A stretch of 10,843 nucleotides of DNA from CAZGYE01 sp964530165 (GTDB lineage: Bacteria; Planctomycetota; Planctomycetia; Planctomycetales; Planctomycetaceae): the NCBI GenBank assembly GCA_964530165.1, contig CAZGYE010000200.1, positions 1 through 10,843 of the forward strand, written 5' to 3'. The notes beneath the pieces were generated by a model that did not search any database, was not told the DNA's origin, and saw nothing but the letters and a program-made list of their open reading frames with translations. A program made the position numbers and the translations under genes. Positions 1 through 6,962 of the stretch are shown piece by piece. Within the stretch, counting starts at the first letter, position 1. Every line of letters begins with the position of its first letter.

Positions 1-1013
1 ATGCGGGCAATCCGAAAAAAGCCGACACCAGCAAGATCCTCAACTACAACCCGGACATGGAATACCGGCGTTGCGGCAAAACCAACATGATGATTTCAGC
101 CGTTTGCCAGGGCGGTCACTGGAAACGGCTCAATTTGATCATCCCAGGGCTTTTCCAGGGAAGAAGCTGGCTCAACGCCAAGCTCGACGACAAACGATTC
201 GAGCAAAACCGCTACGATCTGGTGACTCGGCTGATCGAGCGCGGCATCAACTACATCGACGCCTGCACGTGCGAAGAAATTCAGATGTACTCGAAGGCGC
301 TGAAGGGCCGCCGCGACAAAATGCACCTCGGCTTTTCAGCCTACCAGAATGAAGTGCGCAAAAAGGATTGGCGGTCGTTCAAAAAGCTGCAGGAGAGCCT
401 TGACAAGTGGCTGAAGGTCTGCGGCCTGGAGTACGTCGACTTGTGGCGGATCACCATGCTCTCCCACAGTAGCCGTCACACCGAGGCCGAAATCGAGGAG
501 ACGATGAAGGCGCTCGCCTGGGCCAAGAAGAGCGGCCGAGCGCGGTTCACGGGCGTTTCCACGCACGACCGGCCTCACATCAAGATGATGATCGAAAAGT
601 TCCCCGAGGCACTCGATATCATCGTCACGCCGTACACGGCCAAGACCAAAGTGGTCGAGGACGAGGTCGGTCTGTGGGCCGCCATGAAGAAGCTTGACGT
701 GGGCTGGTTCGGCATCAAGCCTTATGCCAGCGGCTCGATCTTCAAGGGCGACGGCACACCAGGCAACCCCCACGAAGAAGAGGACAACAAGATCGCCCGG
801 CTGACCATTCGCAACATCCTCTCGAACCCCGCCATCACGGCGCCCATCCCCGGCATGATCCGGCCCGAGCAGGTTGACAACCTGGCCTTAGCGGTCAAAG
901 AACGCCGCGAACTCGACGAGAAAGAAAAGGCCATGCTGGACGAAGCGACCGATCGGGCCTGGGCCAACCTGCCTCGTGAGTACCAGTTTCTGAAAGACTG
1001 GGAATACGTGTAG
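1..1013 (+). CDS. Aldo/keto reductase family protein, N-terminus outside the window
   Basis: The frame is open from the window edge through a possible ATG at 57 to the stop at 1013. Codons before 57 read as plausible protein (ending KILNYNPD), so the real start probably lies upstream, possibly with a Tat signal as in planctomycete relatives (recall). Numbered from the ATG at 57, the TIM-barrel pattern of aldo/keto reductases is visible: GGHWKR at 19-24, ERGINYIDAC at 61-70, YVDLWRIT at 126-133, FTGVSTH near 164-170 and the C-terminal cofactor-side stretch ITAPIPGMIRPEQVDN near 260-275. The usual Asp-Tyr-Lys-His tetrad is not intact. Asp68 is kept, but by alignment by eye the Tyr position is Glu73, the Lys position is about Ser94 and the His position is Thr133. 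The fold is therefore safe, while NADPH-dependent carbonyl reduction is doubtful. The next gene on this strand is a tetraheme cytochrome. Confidence 0.88.
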   Translation, partial: AGNPKKADTSKILNYNPDMEYRRCGKTNMMISAVCQGGHWKRLNLIIPGLFQGRSWLNAKLDDKRFEQNRYDLVTRLIERGINYIDACTCEEIQMYSKALKGRRDKMHLGFSAYQNEVRKKDWRSFKKLQESLDKWLKVCGLEYVDLWRITMLSHSSRHTEAEIEETMKALAWAKKSGRARFTGVSTHDRPHIKMMIEKFPEALDIIVTPYTAKTKVVEDEVGLWAAMKKLDVGWFGIKPYASGSIFKGDGTPGNPHEEEDNKIARLTIRNILSNPAITAPIPGMIRPEQVDNLALAVKERRELDEKEKAMLDEATDRAWANLPREYQFLKDWEYV

Positions 1014-1036
1014 CACCTCGTGAAACCTGAAATGGC

Positions 1037-1099
1037 GGGTGCCACGAGCATCTTGCCCGTGCGCTTCGTGCCAGCACTGGCGAGACGCGACTGGCACCC
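1037..1099. repeat. Imperfect 26-bp inverted repeat between two genes
   Basis: Arms at 1037-1062 and 1074-1099 match at 20 of 26 positions. Their outer ends are GGGTGCCA and TGGCACCC, perfect for 8 bp, around an 11-base loop at 1063-1073. The element lies between the reductase stop and the cytochrome start, so it could form an RNA hairpin in the joint transcript. It resembles dispersed palindromes I recall from planctomycete genomes, but copy number cannot be seen here. Confidence 0.7.
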
Positions 1100-1118
1100 A
1101 GCGGTGAAAGGAAAGACC

Positions 1119-1664
1119 ATGAAATTCACTGTGCCGGCAGTGTTGGCGCTGGGTCTTGTGGTTTCGATGGAGATCGCGGTTGATCAAGCCCCGACAAGAA
1201 TCTTGGCGGGAGAGTCGTCCGCAACGAAATCGAAACCGGCCGCGAAATCCATGGCCGACAACAGCGTCTGCTATGTCTGCCATTTGAACTACAAGGACGA
1301 ACCGCTGGTGACCGCCCATGTCAGCGATGACGTGGGCTGCACGGATTGCCACGGCGATTCGTGGGGCCACGCCGACGACGAAGGCAACGCCACGCCGCCC
1401 GAGAAGATGTACCCTCTGGGGCAGATCGACGCCGCGTGCGAGGAATGCCACGACACGCACGATGTCTCGGCTAGAAAAATTCTCACCCGATGGCGAAAGC
1501 GTGGCCTCACCAGGCGGGATCCCACCAAGATTGTCTGCACCGACTGTCACGGCCAACATCGCCTGAAAGTCCGCACGGTCCGCTGGGACCGCAAGACGGG
1601 GAAGCTGATTGATCAGGACAAAGCAGGCGCGAAGAAGGCCCCCGATCTCACCAAGAAGCCGTAG
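1119..1664 (+). CDS. Secreted tetraheme c-type cytochrome
   Basis: This 181-residue protein has an N-terminal hydrophobic signal (about 1-20, with likely cleavage near residue 30, ILAGES). It has four CXXCH heme-attachment motifs at 51-55, 74-78, 107-111 and 140-144. Extra histidines follow the motifs (H67, H84, H114, H147) and could be distal ligands for bis-His heme, as in cytochrome c3-like families. The protein should carry four covalent hemes and move electrons in the periplasm. The tail after 150 is Lys-rich. I chose the ATG at 1119 because it has a GAAAGGAAAG ribosome-binding site just upstream and begins the signal peptide. An in-frame GTG at 1020 would put the inverted repeat at 1037-1099 inside the protein and is unlikely. 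The gene follows the reductase by 105 bases on the same strand, so co-transcription is possible. The exact subfamily is not resolved. Confidence 0.88.
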   Translation: MKFTVPAVLALGLVVSMEIAVDQAPTRILAGESSATKSKPAAKSMADNSVCYVCHLNYKDEPLVTAHVSDDVGCTDCHGDSWGHADDEGNATPPEKMYPLGQIDAACEECHDTHDVSARKILTRWRKRGLTRRDPTKIVCTDCHGQHRLKVRTVRWDRKTGKLIDQDKAGAKKAPDLTKKP

Positions 1665-1681
1665 CGCCATACCGCCCGGTA

Positions 1682-1718
1682 AGCGGGAGTTTCATCAGGG
1701 GGCTGACGCCCCCCCGCT
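1682..1718. terminator. GC-rich hairpin between convergent genes
   Basis: An inner stem pairs GGGGGC (1698-1703) with GCCCCC (1708-1713) around TGAC. An outer stem can pair AGCGGG (1682-1687) with CCCGCT (1713-1718), sharing one base with the inner stem. It lies in the 62-base gap between the convergent cytochrome and minus-strand genes, so it could end transcription from both sides. There is no T-run, so it is not a classic intrinsic terminator; it may instead be a dispersed palindrome. Confidence 0.45.
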
Positions 1719-1726
1719 CGCCGCGA

Positions 1727-3544
1727 TCAGCGATCCCACGGAAATGCCAGCGTCGGCTGTCGCGCGTAGCGGTCCATCTTGATGACCAGCCGGCTGCCGA
1801 CGCCGGGGGCCAACCGGACGGTGAAATGCGGTCCGTCCACGTTTGTCGTGCGGCCGCCGGCTGAGACCGCGAGAAACTTGTGCTCGGCATAGCCGCCGGC
1901 TTGGACGACGACGGTTCGCGGCTCGACCTGGTTGGTGTTGACGAGCGTCACCGCGACGTGATCGGCCGACATCTGGTCGATCAGCGCGGCCACGTCTTCG
2001 GGGAGACCGGCGCGGCGTCGCAGCGGGTCGAAGTAACGCAGCCGGCAATGCAGAATCAGCCGGTTCTTGCCGCCGATCAGACCTCCCAGCATCTCTTCGA
2101 CCAGCGACGAGACGCTGGCCGGGCTGAACCGCATTGGATCGTCGGACAATCGAGTGTCGGGCGTGGTGTTGTCGTTGCGCATGCCTTCGACCTGGTGACG
2201 GACCCGTGCAAGATCTCTGCGAAGGGCTTGCTCTGGGTATTGCGAGTTCTTGCCGTCGAGGTAGGCCAGCCAGGAGTTGCCCGGCACGCGCTTCCGGTCG
2301 TCGCGTTTCATGGAGTGGTAGTAAATCTCCAGCGCGTTTTGGGTGTATTTTTGCGGCTTGTAGTCATACCAGCCGTTGTCTCCAAACATGCGCGGATACA
2401 TCGTTTGGCCGTCGATCACTTTCGCTTGGGCGTTGATCGTGTCGATCTGCTTGCGCCACGGCTCGAGGTAACGATCGTCGCCGGTCAACAAGTGGGCGTT
2501 CATGAACCCGGCGAACCCGAGATGCGTGGTGTTGCGATGCGCGAGAGAGCCGTCCTGCGGGACGACGACTGTAAACGCCCAGCCGTAGACCCCTCCGTAC
2601 CACTTGCCGCCGGTCTGGCCGCCGATCTTGCCGTCCAGTCCGATGTTCGAGGGGATGATGTTGCCGTTGGCGATCATTCGCTCGCGCCAGGCGTCGACGT
2701 ACTCCAACAGCCACCGCTTGTATTTCTCTTCACCCGTGAGCATGTAGGCGTTCAGCGCCAAGGAAGTGGCGACGAGGTTCGAGGGGTGATCGCCCACGAC
2801 GTCGTTGTAATCCTTGAAGTGCGCCACCATCTGTTCGTAGGTGTCTTCCCCGTGGCGGAGGTCGAACCGGTTCTTGACTACAATCGGATCGCCGGCCCAG
2901 TCCAGACCGGTTGCTTTTCGCAGCAGCGGCCCCCGGCTACCGTTGAACAGGCTGCGAATGATCTTGTGCCGCGGATCGTAATTCGGCGCACCGGGGTCTT
3001 CGTTCATGTAGAAGCCGGCATAGCGCCGCACGCGGTGTCCAAACTGCCGGTCCTTCGGATCGGATAGCCCCTGCAGATTGAAGACGGTCAGCCCCTCGCT
3101 GTTGTGCAGCCAGTCGAACATGACCGGGAATTCTTTGTAGTACATGCCGTCGCGGGCGAAAGGGACCTCGACCGTCTTGGCCTCGGTGAACTGCCGAAGA
3201 TGTCCTTCCCACGCCTTCTTGTACATCTTCAGGACCGAATCGGATGCGCCCAGCGCGTGCAGGATGGGCCAACCGAAACAGTTCTCGATGGCATCATCGG
3301 GCCCATCGTCGCCGCCCCAGCGTTCGACGCACAACAGATAGCCGCGCTCGTCGAAATACTTTGCGAAGAACTCCTCGCAGGCCGCTGTATTGGCCCTCAA
3401 CAGCTCGCGCTGCAACAGCGCCCAGGTCGGCGGCGACTGAGGCGTCTCGACCGCGATCGTCACGTTCCCCGCCCAGAGCCGTGGCGACGCGACAGCCCAT
3501 AGGAACAGGGTCCACATTGCCAAACCGCTTGCGAATCGACTCAT
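1727..3544 (-). CDS. Secreted protein, probable (alpha/alpha)6-barrel carbohydrate-active
   Basis: The 605-residue protein starts with a signal peptide (MSRFASG through about residue 25, cleavage near LWA-GN). The body is rich in helices and aromatic residues. Two segments share a helical-hairpin pattern, AxxLTG(E/D)(E/D)(K/R)Y...W, at about 266-287 (LTGEEKYKRW) and 350-364 (LTGDDRYLEPW), as in six-hairpin glycosidase and polysaccharide-lyase folds. Conserved-looking patches include RWGGDDGPDDAIENCFGWP (75-93), FYMNEDPGAPNYDPRHK (178-194) and GDHPSNLVATSLALNAYM (251-268). A strand-rich C-terminus (about 527-605) may be a beta-sandwich. I do not recognise a named family, and substrate and catalytic residues are unknown. 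I chose the ATG at 3544: it opens the signal peptide and has GGAG 7 bases upstream. A longer in-frame extension to 3925 runs through the upstream gap and small gene and is rejected. It lies downstream of the DUF1080/propeller gene and may share its transcript. Confidence 0.75.
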   Translation of the reverse strand: MSRFASGLAMWTLFLWAVASPRLWAGNVTIAVETPQSPPTWALLQRELLRANTAACEEFFAKYFDERGYLLCVERWGGDDGPDDAIENCFGWPILHALGASDSVLKMYKKAWEGHLRQFTEAKTVEVPFARDGMYYKEFPVMFDWLHNSEGLTVFNLQGLSDPKDRQFGHRVRRYAGFYMNEDPGAPNYDPRHKIIRSLFNGSRGPLLRKATGLDWAGDPIVVKNRFDLRHGEDTYEQMVAHFKDYNDVVGDHPSNLVATSLALNAYMLTGEEKYKRWLLEYVDAWRERMIANGNIIPSNIGLDGKIGGQTGGKWYGGVYGWAFTVVVPQDGSLAHRNTTHLGFAGFMNAHLLTGDDRYLEPWRKQIDTINAQAKVIDGQTMYPRMFGDNGWYDYKPQKYTQNALEIYYHSMKRDDRKRVPGNSWLAYLDGKNSQYPEQALRRDLARVRHQVEGMRNDNTTPDTRLSDDPMRFSPASVSSLVEEMLGGLIGGKNRLILHCRLRYFDPLRRRAGLPEDVAALIDQMSADHVAVTLVNTNQVEPRTVVVQAGGYAEHKFLAVSAGGRTTNVDGPHFTVRLAPGVGSRLVIKMDRYARQPTLAFPWDR

Positions 3545-3610
3545 CGAAATTCTCCATCTTTGCAGCACCGTCGCCGACGCGTGCGGTTGATGCCATCCAT
3601 TTCGCCGCCG

Positions 3611-3646
3611 GGCTTGCCAGGTGGAACGCTCCAAGACGGTCCCGCC
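3611..3646. repeat. Possible interspersed intergenic repeat
   Basis: This stretch lies in the gap between the 605-residue gene and the frameshifted small gene, next to the palindrome at 3651-3668. Read on the minus strand in one frame it gives GGTVLERSTWQA. I recall that string as a recurring spurious translation in planctomycete intergenic DNA, which suggests a dispersed repeat. Nothing else in the window repeats it, so the call rests on recall. Confidence 0.3.
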
Positions 3647-3650
3647 AACG

Positions 3651-3674
3651 CGCGGAGCAAGCTCCGCGGCTAAT
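3651..3674. repeat. Palindrome CGCGGAGC-AA-GCTCCGCG with TTAGCC flank
   Basis: Perfect 8-bp arms at 3651-3658 and 3661-3668 surround AA. On the minus strand the element reads TTAGCCGCGGAGCTTGC then TCCGCG. That shares the TTAGCCG...GCTTGC core and the following GCG with the palindrome at 7588-7635, so the two may be copies of one family. It lies in the leader before the 605-residue gene and could act as a hairpin in an operon transcript. Confidence 0.65.
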
Positions 3675-3708
3675 TTGCGCCGTTGCGGTTCGGCCTTTCG
3701 TAGTGAGC

Positions 3709-4019
3709 TCACTGTGACGTCGCTCCGAGTTGTTTCATCACTTCGCGAGGCGGTTGCCACCCGTAGGATCGTTTCACATCGGGAATGTAGCCGTACGTGA
3801 CCACAAACAGTGTGGAGTCCCGCGCCTTCTCGGGCGGAACGTTGATCTGCACCTGTGTGAATCCGTTGCCGAATCAGCTTTGATAGCCGTCCGTGGCACC
3901 CTGGCCAGCCGCGCGCTGATGTCATCGTTCTCGGCGGCTGCGGCTGAAACGGCCGCGCACGCCGCCCAAAACGGTGCGAGCAACAGGAGTCGACGAAGCA
4001 GTGATGGTGAATCCTTCAT
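3709..4019 (-). pseudogene. Small secreted protein gene broken by one-base frameshift
   Basis: The ATG at 4019 overlaps the stop of the upstream DUF1080/propeller gene as ATGA, and GAAGG lies 6 bases before it, so translational coupling is likely. The product begins with a clear signal peptide (MKDSPSLLRRLLLLAPFWAA, cleavage after about AAAA), then ENDDISARLARVPRTAIKADS. That frame becomes Arg/His/Cys-rich and would end at 3774, giving 81 residues. From about 3870 a different frame reads as ordinary protein (GNGFTQVQINVPPEKARDST, then LFVVTYGYIPDV, KRSYGWQPPREVMKQLGATSQ) and stops at 3709. Adding one base near 3870-3872 joins the halves into a 103-residue protein with no internal stop. I read this as a lost base, either a real mutation or a sequence error. 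There is no slippery heptamer to suggest programmed shifting. The family is unknown; operon position suggests a small secreted or periplasmic partner. Confidence 0.65.
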
Positions 4020-6727
4020 TGGGAGCCTTCGTTGCCAAAGCAGAACAAGTGACCGGTCGTGCGCAGGTAGATTCTGCCGTCGACGATCGCGGGCGTGGCA
4101 TAGGCGTCCTCGCCGAAGTCGGCGGTCGCCAACACCTTCCACTCGGCCCAGGCGGAGACGACCGATAATGTCCCGCGCTGGTCCAGCAAATAGATTTTCC
4201 CATCACCCGCCACCGGGGAACAGAAGTACTTTCCCGTGCCGGCGACCCGTTTGGTTTGCAGCGGCTCACCGGTCCTGGGGTTGAGTGAAGTCAAGATGCC
4301 GCCGTCCTTGACCGCGAAAAGATAGCCGTTCTCGTACAGCGGCGACGCACAGAAGGGGACGAACTTTCGATACTCCCACAGCATGTGAGAGCCGGTGACG
4401 TCTCCCCGGCCGCCCGGTTTGACGGCCAAAACGACGTTGCGGCCGGTGTCGAACAGGTTGCGGTAGTACTCGAATTCCTTCTTGGTGACCGAACCCGATT
4501 TGTCGCGGTCGACTTGCGGAAATCGTCTTTGGATGGGACCGTTTTCGGGTAGCTCCTCTTCCTCCAGAGTTCCGTTCTTGTTCGCATCACGTTCTTCGAT
4601 CACCTCATCGAAGGGCGCCACGTGAATGCGGTCTCCCTCGTCGCCGCCGCTGGCCCAACCGGCCACGTAGAGCGTGTTGTCTTCGCCGACGACGGGAGTC
4701 GAGCAGACGGCCCGCGAGAGACCGCGGACGGTCCACAGCTCTTTGCCGGTCTCGAAATCGTAACCAACGACCCGCAGAGTGGCCGCGACGACAATCTGTT
4801 TTTTTCCATCCACCTCCCAGATGACGGGGGTGCAATAGTTCCGCGGAAATTCGGAGCGGTCGGTCTTCCAGACGGTCCTACCCGTCCGTTTGTCAATGGC
4901 CGCCAAGAACGAGTCGGTGTCGTGGTCCTGAGAGAGGATGATCCAGTCGTCGACGATGATGGGCGAGCTGCCGGCGCCGAAACCGTTGTTGAACGGGCCC
5001 ATCGGCTTCTTCCACAGCAGGTTGCCCCGCGTGTCGTAGCAGAACAACCCGCACGAGCCAAACAGACTGACCACCCGCTCGCCGTCGGTTACGGGGCTAG
5101 ACTGAGCATAGCTGCCGATCGGATGGATCAGTTCCAGCGTCTCGTACGGCGCCTCGACTTCCCACAGGATCTGACCGTCCTTGCGGTCCAGACCGATCGT
5201 CAGAAGTTTCTCATTGCGGACGGCCGTCACGTAGATGCGATCTCCGAAAACAACGGGAGAGGAGTGTCCCGGCGGCAGCGCGACCTTCCAGACAACGCGG
5301 CTTTCCGGGCCGATCTTGGTGGGAAGTTTCGCGTGCGAGACGGCTCGTCCGGAAGCATTGTATCCGCGGAACTGTGGCCAGGCCTTTGCGTTCGGTTCGC
5401 CGCTGGTCTTGGAATCCAGCCGCTTGATGCGGATGTTCCGGAATTGGACCGGATCCTGATGACCGGCAAACCCGAAGTGGCCGCTCTTGAGGTCTTTGCC
5501 GGGGTGGGGGCGATTTTTGAGAAACTCGGTGACTTTGCTCAAATCGGTGTCGAGAATGGTGTAGCCGTTCAACTCGACTTTGACCGTCGAGCCTTTCACC
5601 GTGACCTGCTGAAAGTTCCACTGGCCCGTCGGCCGCAAGTAGCCCCGGTGCGCGGCGACCATGGCGTAAGCCGACCCATGGGACTGGCGGGGATCGAGTT
5701 TGGCGTACTTGGGGTGCTCGGTGTCGATCACCTGCAGCTCGCACATGCCGTCATAGGCTGCTCGCCCCGCGCCCGGATAGCGAATCGCCAAACCGTTGTT
5801 GCCGGCCGGCGGCAGCTTGATCTCCAGGCGAACGACGAAGTCCTCGTATTCCTCTTTCGTATAGATCACCCCGCCCTTGCCCGGTTTGCACACGATCGCG
5901 CCGTTTTTGACCTCGTAGTTCTCAACCGCCCCGGTCCAGCCTTCGAAGCTCTTGCCGTCGAATACCGGCTCGAAACCATCGGCGTCCTGCGCCTCGAGGA
6001 TCGCCGTTGCTTCGTCCGGAGGGATCTCGCGGACGAAGATGTTCCGCCAACGGATTTCGCCGCCATGCGTCTGCAGCTGGATTGGACCTTTGGCGAACAA
6101 AAGCCGGCTGCGGTCCCAGTAGTTCTCCATCACCGCGTGATCGACCACCAGCTTGTCGTTGAGCCAGACGCTCGTGCGATCGCCGACCTGCACGATGCGA
6201 AAGCGGTTCCACTGGCCGAACGGCGCATCGGCGCGAACCAGCGGAATGCGGCCGGGCGCACCGTTGCTGTTGTTGAACAGACCGCCCGAGCCTCTGTCGG
6301 CGCCGCGGTTCCATTTGCCGCCTTCCTGGGTGTAGTCCCAAATCTGAACCTGAGGCGTCCCGCGCAGGTAGATGCCGCTGTCGGCCTTGGCGACCGTCTT
6401 GTACTCGATCAACAGCTCCATGTCGCCAAACTGCTCGTCGGTGGTGAGGTAGGGCCCTTTGCCGTCGTTGATGACTTCACCATTTTCCACCCGCCAATGC
6501 GCTTTCAGCTCTTCCATCCAGGCAGCCAGCTTCTCGGCTCGTTCCTCGTCGCTCATGGCGGCCAGCTTGCGCGGATCGAAATGCGGCATCCCGTGCCAGC
6601 CGGACAGGTCCTTGCCGCTAAACAGAGTCCGGAACCCCTGCGGCGGCGTGACTGCCGCCCGGCCACGCTGAATCGGACAAATGGGAATGGTCAACACAAA
6701 GGCAATCAACAACGCTCGCAACGGCAC
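4016..6727 (-). CDS. Secreted double DUF1080 + PQQ-like beta-propeller protein with EF-hands
   Basis: This 903-residue protein opens with a signal peptide (1 to about 24). Two DUF1080 (3-keto-disaccharide hydrolase, LamG-like) domains follow at about 30-235 (start FRTLFSGKDLSGW) and 252-437 (start FEPVFDGKSFEGW). Each ends in a typical last strand, IRWRNIFVREI and VQFRNIRIKRL. From about 448 (AWPQFRGYNASG) to 898 there is a PQQ-like propeller with about eight repeats marked by SP/TP-V...D..YV and D..TG...W. Within it lie two canonical EF-hand loops at 714-725 (DANKNGTLEEEE) and 740-751 (DRDKSGSVTKKE) that should bind calcium. The start is GTG at 6727, supported by AAGGAG 7 bases upstream. The likely role is extracytoplasmic binding or hydrolysis of (keto-)sugar-containing material. 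The propeller may be structural or an interaction platform; a redox role is not shown. It is the first gene of a likely operon, coupled by ATGA to the next. Confidence 0.88.
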   Translation of the reverse strand: MPLRALLIAFVLTIPICPIQRGRAAVTPPQGFRTLFSGKDLSGWHGMPHFDPRKLAAMSDEERAEKLAAWMEELKAHWRVENGEVINDGKGPYLTTDEQFGDMELLIEYKTVAKADSGIYLRGTPQVQIWDYTQEGGKWNRGADRGSGGLFNNSNGAPGRIPLVRADAPFGQWNRFRIVQVGDRTSVWLNDKLVVDHAVMENYWDRSRLLFAKGPIQLQTHGGEIRWRNIFVREIPPDEATAILEAQDADGFEPVFDGKSFEGWTGAVENYEVKNGAIVCKPGKGGVIYTKEEYEDFVVRLEIKLPPAGNNGLAIRYPGAGRAAYDGMCELQVIDTEHPKYAKLDPRQSHGSAYAMVAAHRGYLRPTGQWNFQQVTVKGSTVKVELNGYTILDTDLSKVTEFLKNRPHPGKDLKSGHFGFAGHQDPVQFRNIRIKRLDSKTSGEPNAKAWPQFRGYNASGRAVSHAKLPTKIGPESRVVWKVALPPGHSSPVVFGDRIYVTAVRNEKLLTIGLDRKDGQILWEVEAPYETLELIHPIGSYAQSSPVTDGERVVSLFGSCGLFCYDTRGNLLWKKPMGPFNNGFGAGSSPIIVDDWIILSQDHDTDSFLAAIDKRTGRTVWKTDRSEFPRNYCTPVIWEVDGKKQIVVAATLRVVGYDFETGKELWTVRGLSRAVCSTPVVGEDNTLYVAGWASGGDEGDRIHVAPFDEVIEERDANKNGTLEEEELPENGPIQRRFPQVDRDKSGSVTKKEFEYYRNLFDTGRNVVLAVKPGGRGDVTGSHMLWEYRKFVPFCASPLYENGYLFAVKDGGILTSLNPRTGEPLQTKRVAGTGKYFCSPVAGDGKIYLLDQRGTLSVVSAWAEWKVLATADFGEDAYATPAIVDGRIYLRTTGHLFCFGNEGSQ

Positions 6728-6734
6728 GGTGAAA

Positions 6735-6740
6735 CTCCTT
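6735..6740 (-). promoter_or_regulatory. Ribosome-binding site deciding a GTG start
   Basis: On the minus strand this is AAGGAG, 7 bases before the GTG at 6727. The match and spacing are ideal, so they fix GTG as the start of the DUF1080/propeller gene. Confidence 0.75.
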
Positions 6741-6962
6741 GTTCATTGAGGAAACATGGCTGCAGACATCGTAACCATAAAGAGTTGCCGATGCGAACGA
6801 ACGACTTCTCAAAAGCACGACTGCACACGTTCGCCCGGACGTTCAATTCACTTGTGTCGTCGCCGCCCTTGCCGTTTCGTGTTATGCTGACGCAGTACGC
6901 GTCTTACGCTGGGCGGTATTATTACAGGCTATTCGCTGTACACACTCGAGGTCGATACCCGA

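Noticed and set aside
1020..1118. Longer cytochrome reading from GTG at 1020
   Set aside because: It would place the inverted repeat inside the protein and the signal peptide inside the chain; the ATG at 1119 has a good ribosome-binding site.
1880..3067. A 395-codon plus-strand frame opposite the 605-residue gene
   Set aside because: No motif or signal, and low-information composition; high GC explains long antisense frames here.
3868..3876. Programmed -1 frameshift in the small secreted gene
   Set aside because: There is no X-XXY-YYZ slippery heptamer at the junction and no obvious downstream structure; a one-base loss or sequence error is simpler.
3545..3925. N-terminal extension of the 605-residue protein to an upstream start at 3925
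   Set aside because: It would cover the intergenic palindrome and the small gene, and would bury the signal peptide that begins at 3544.
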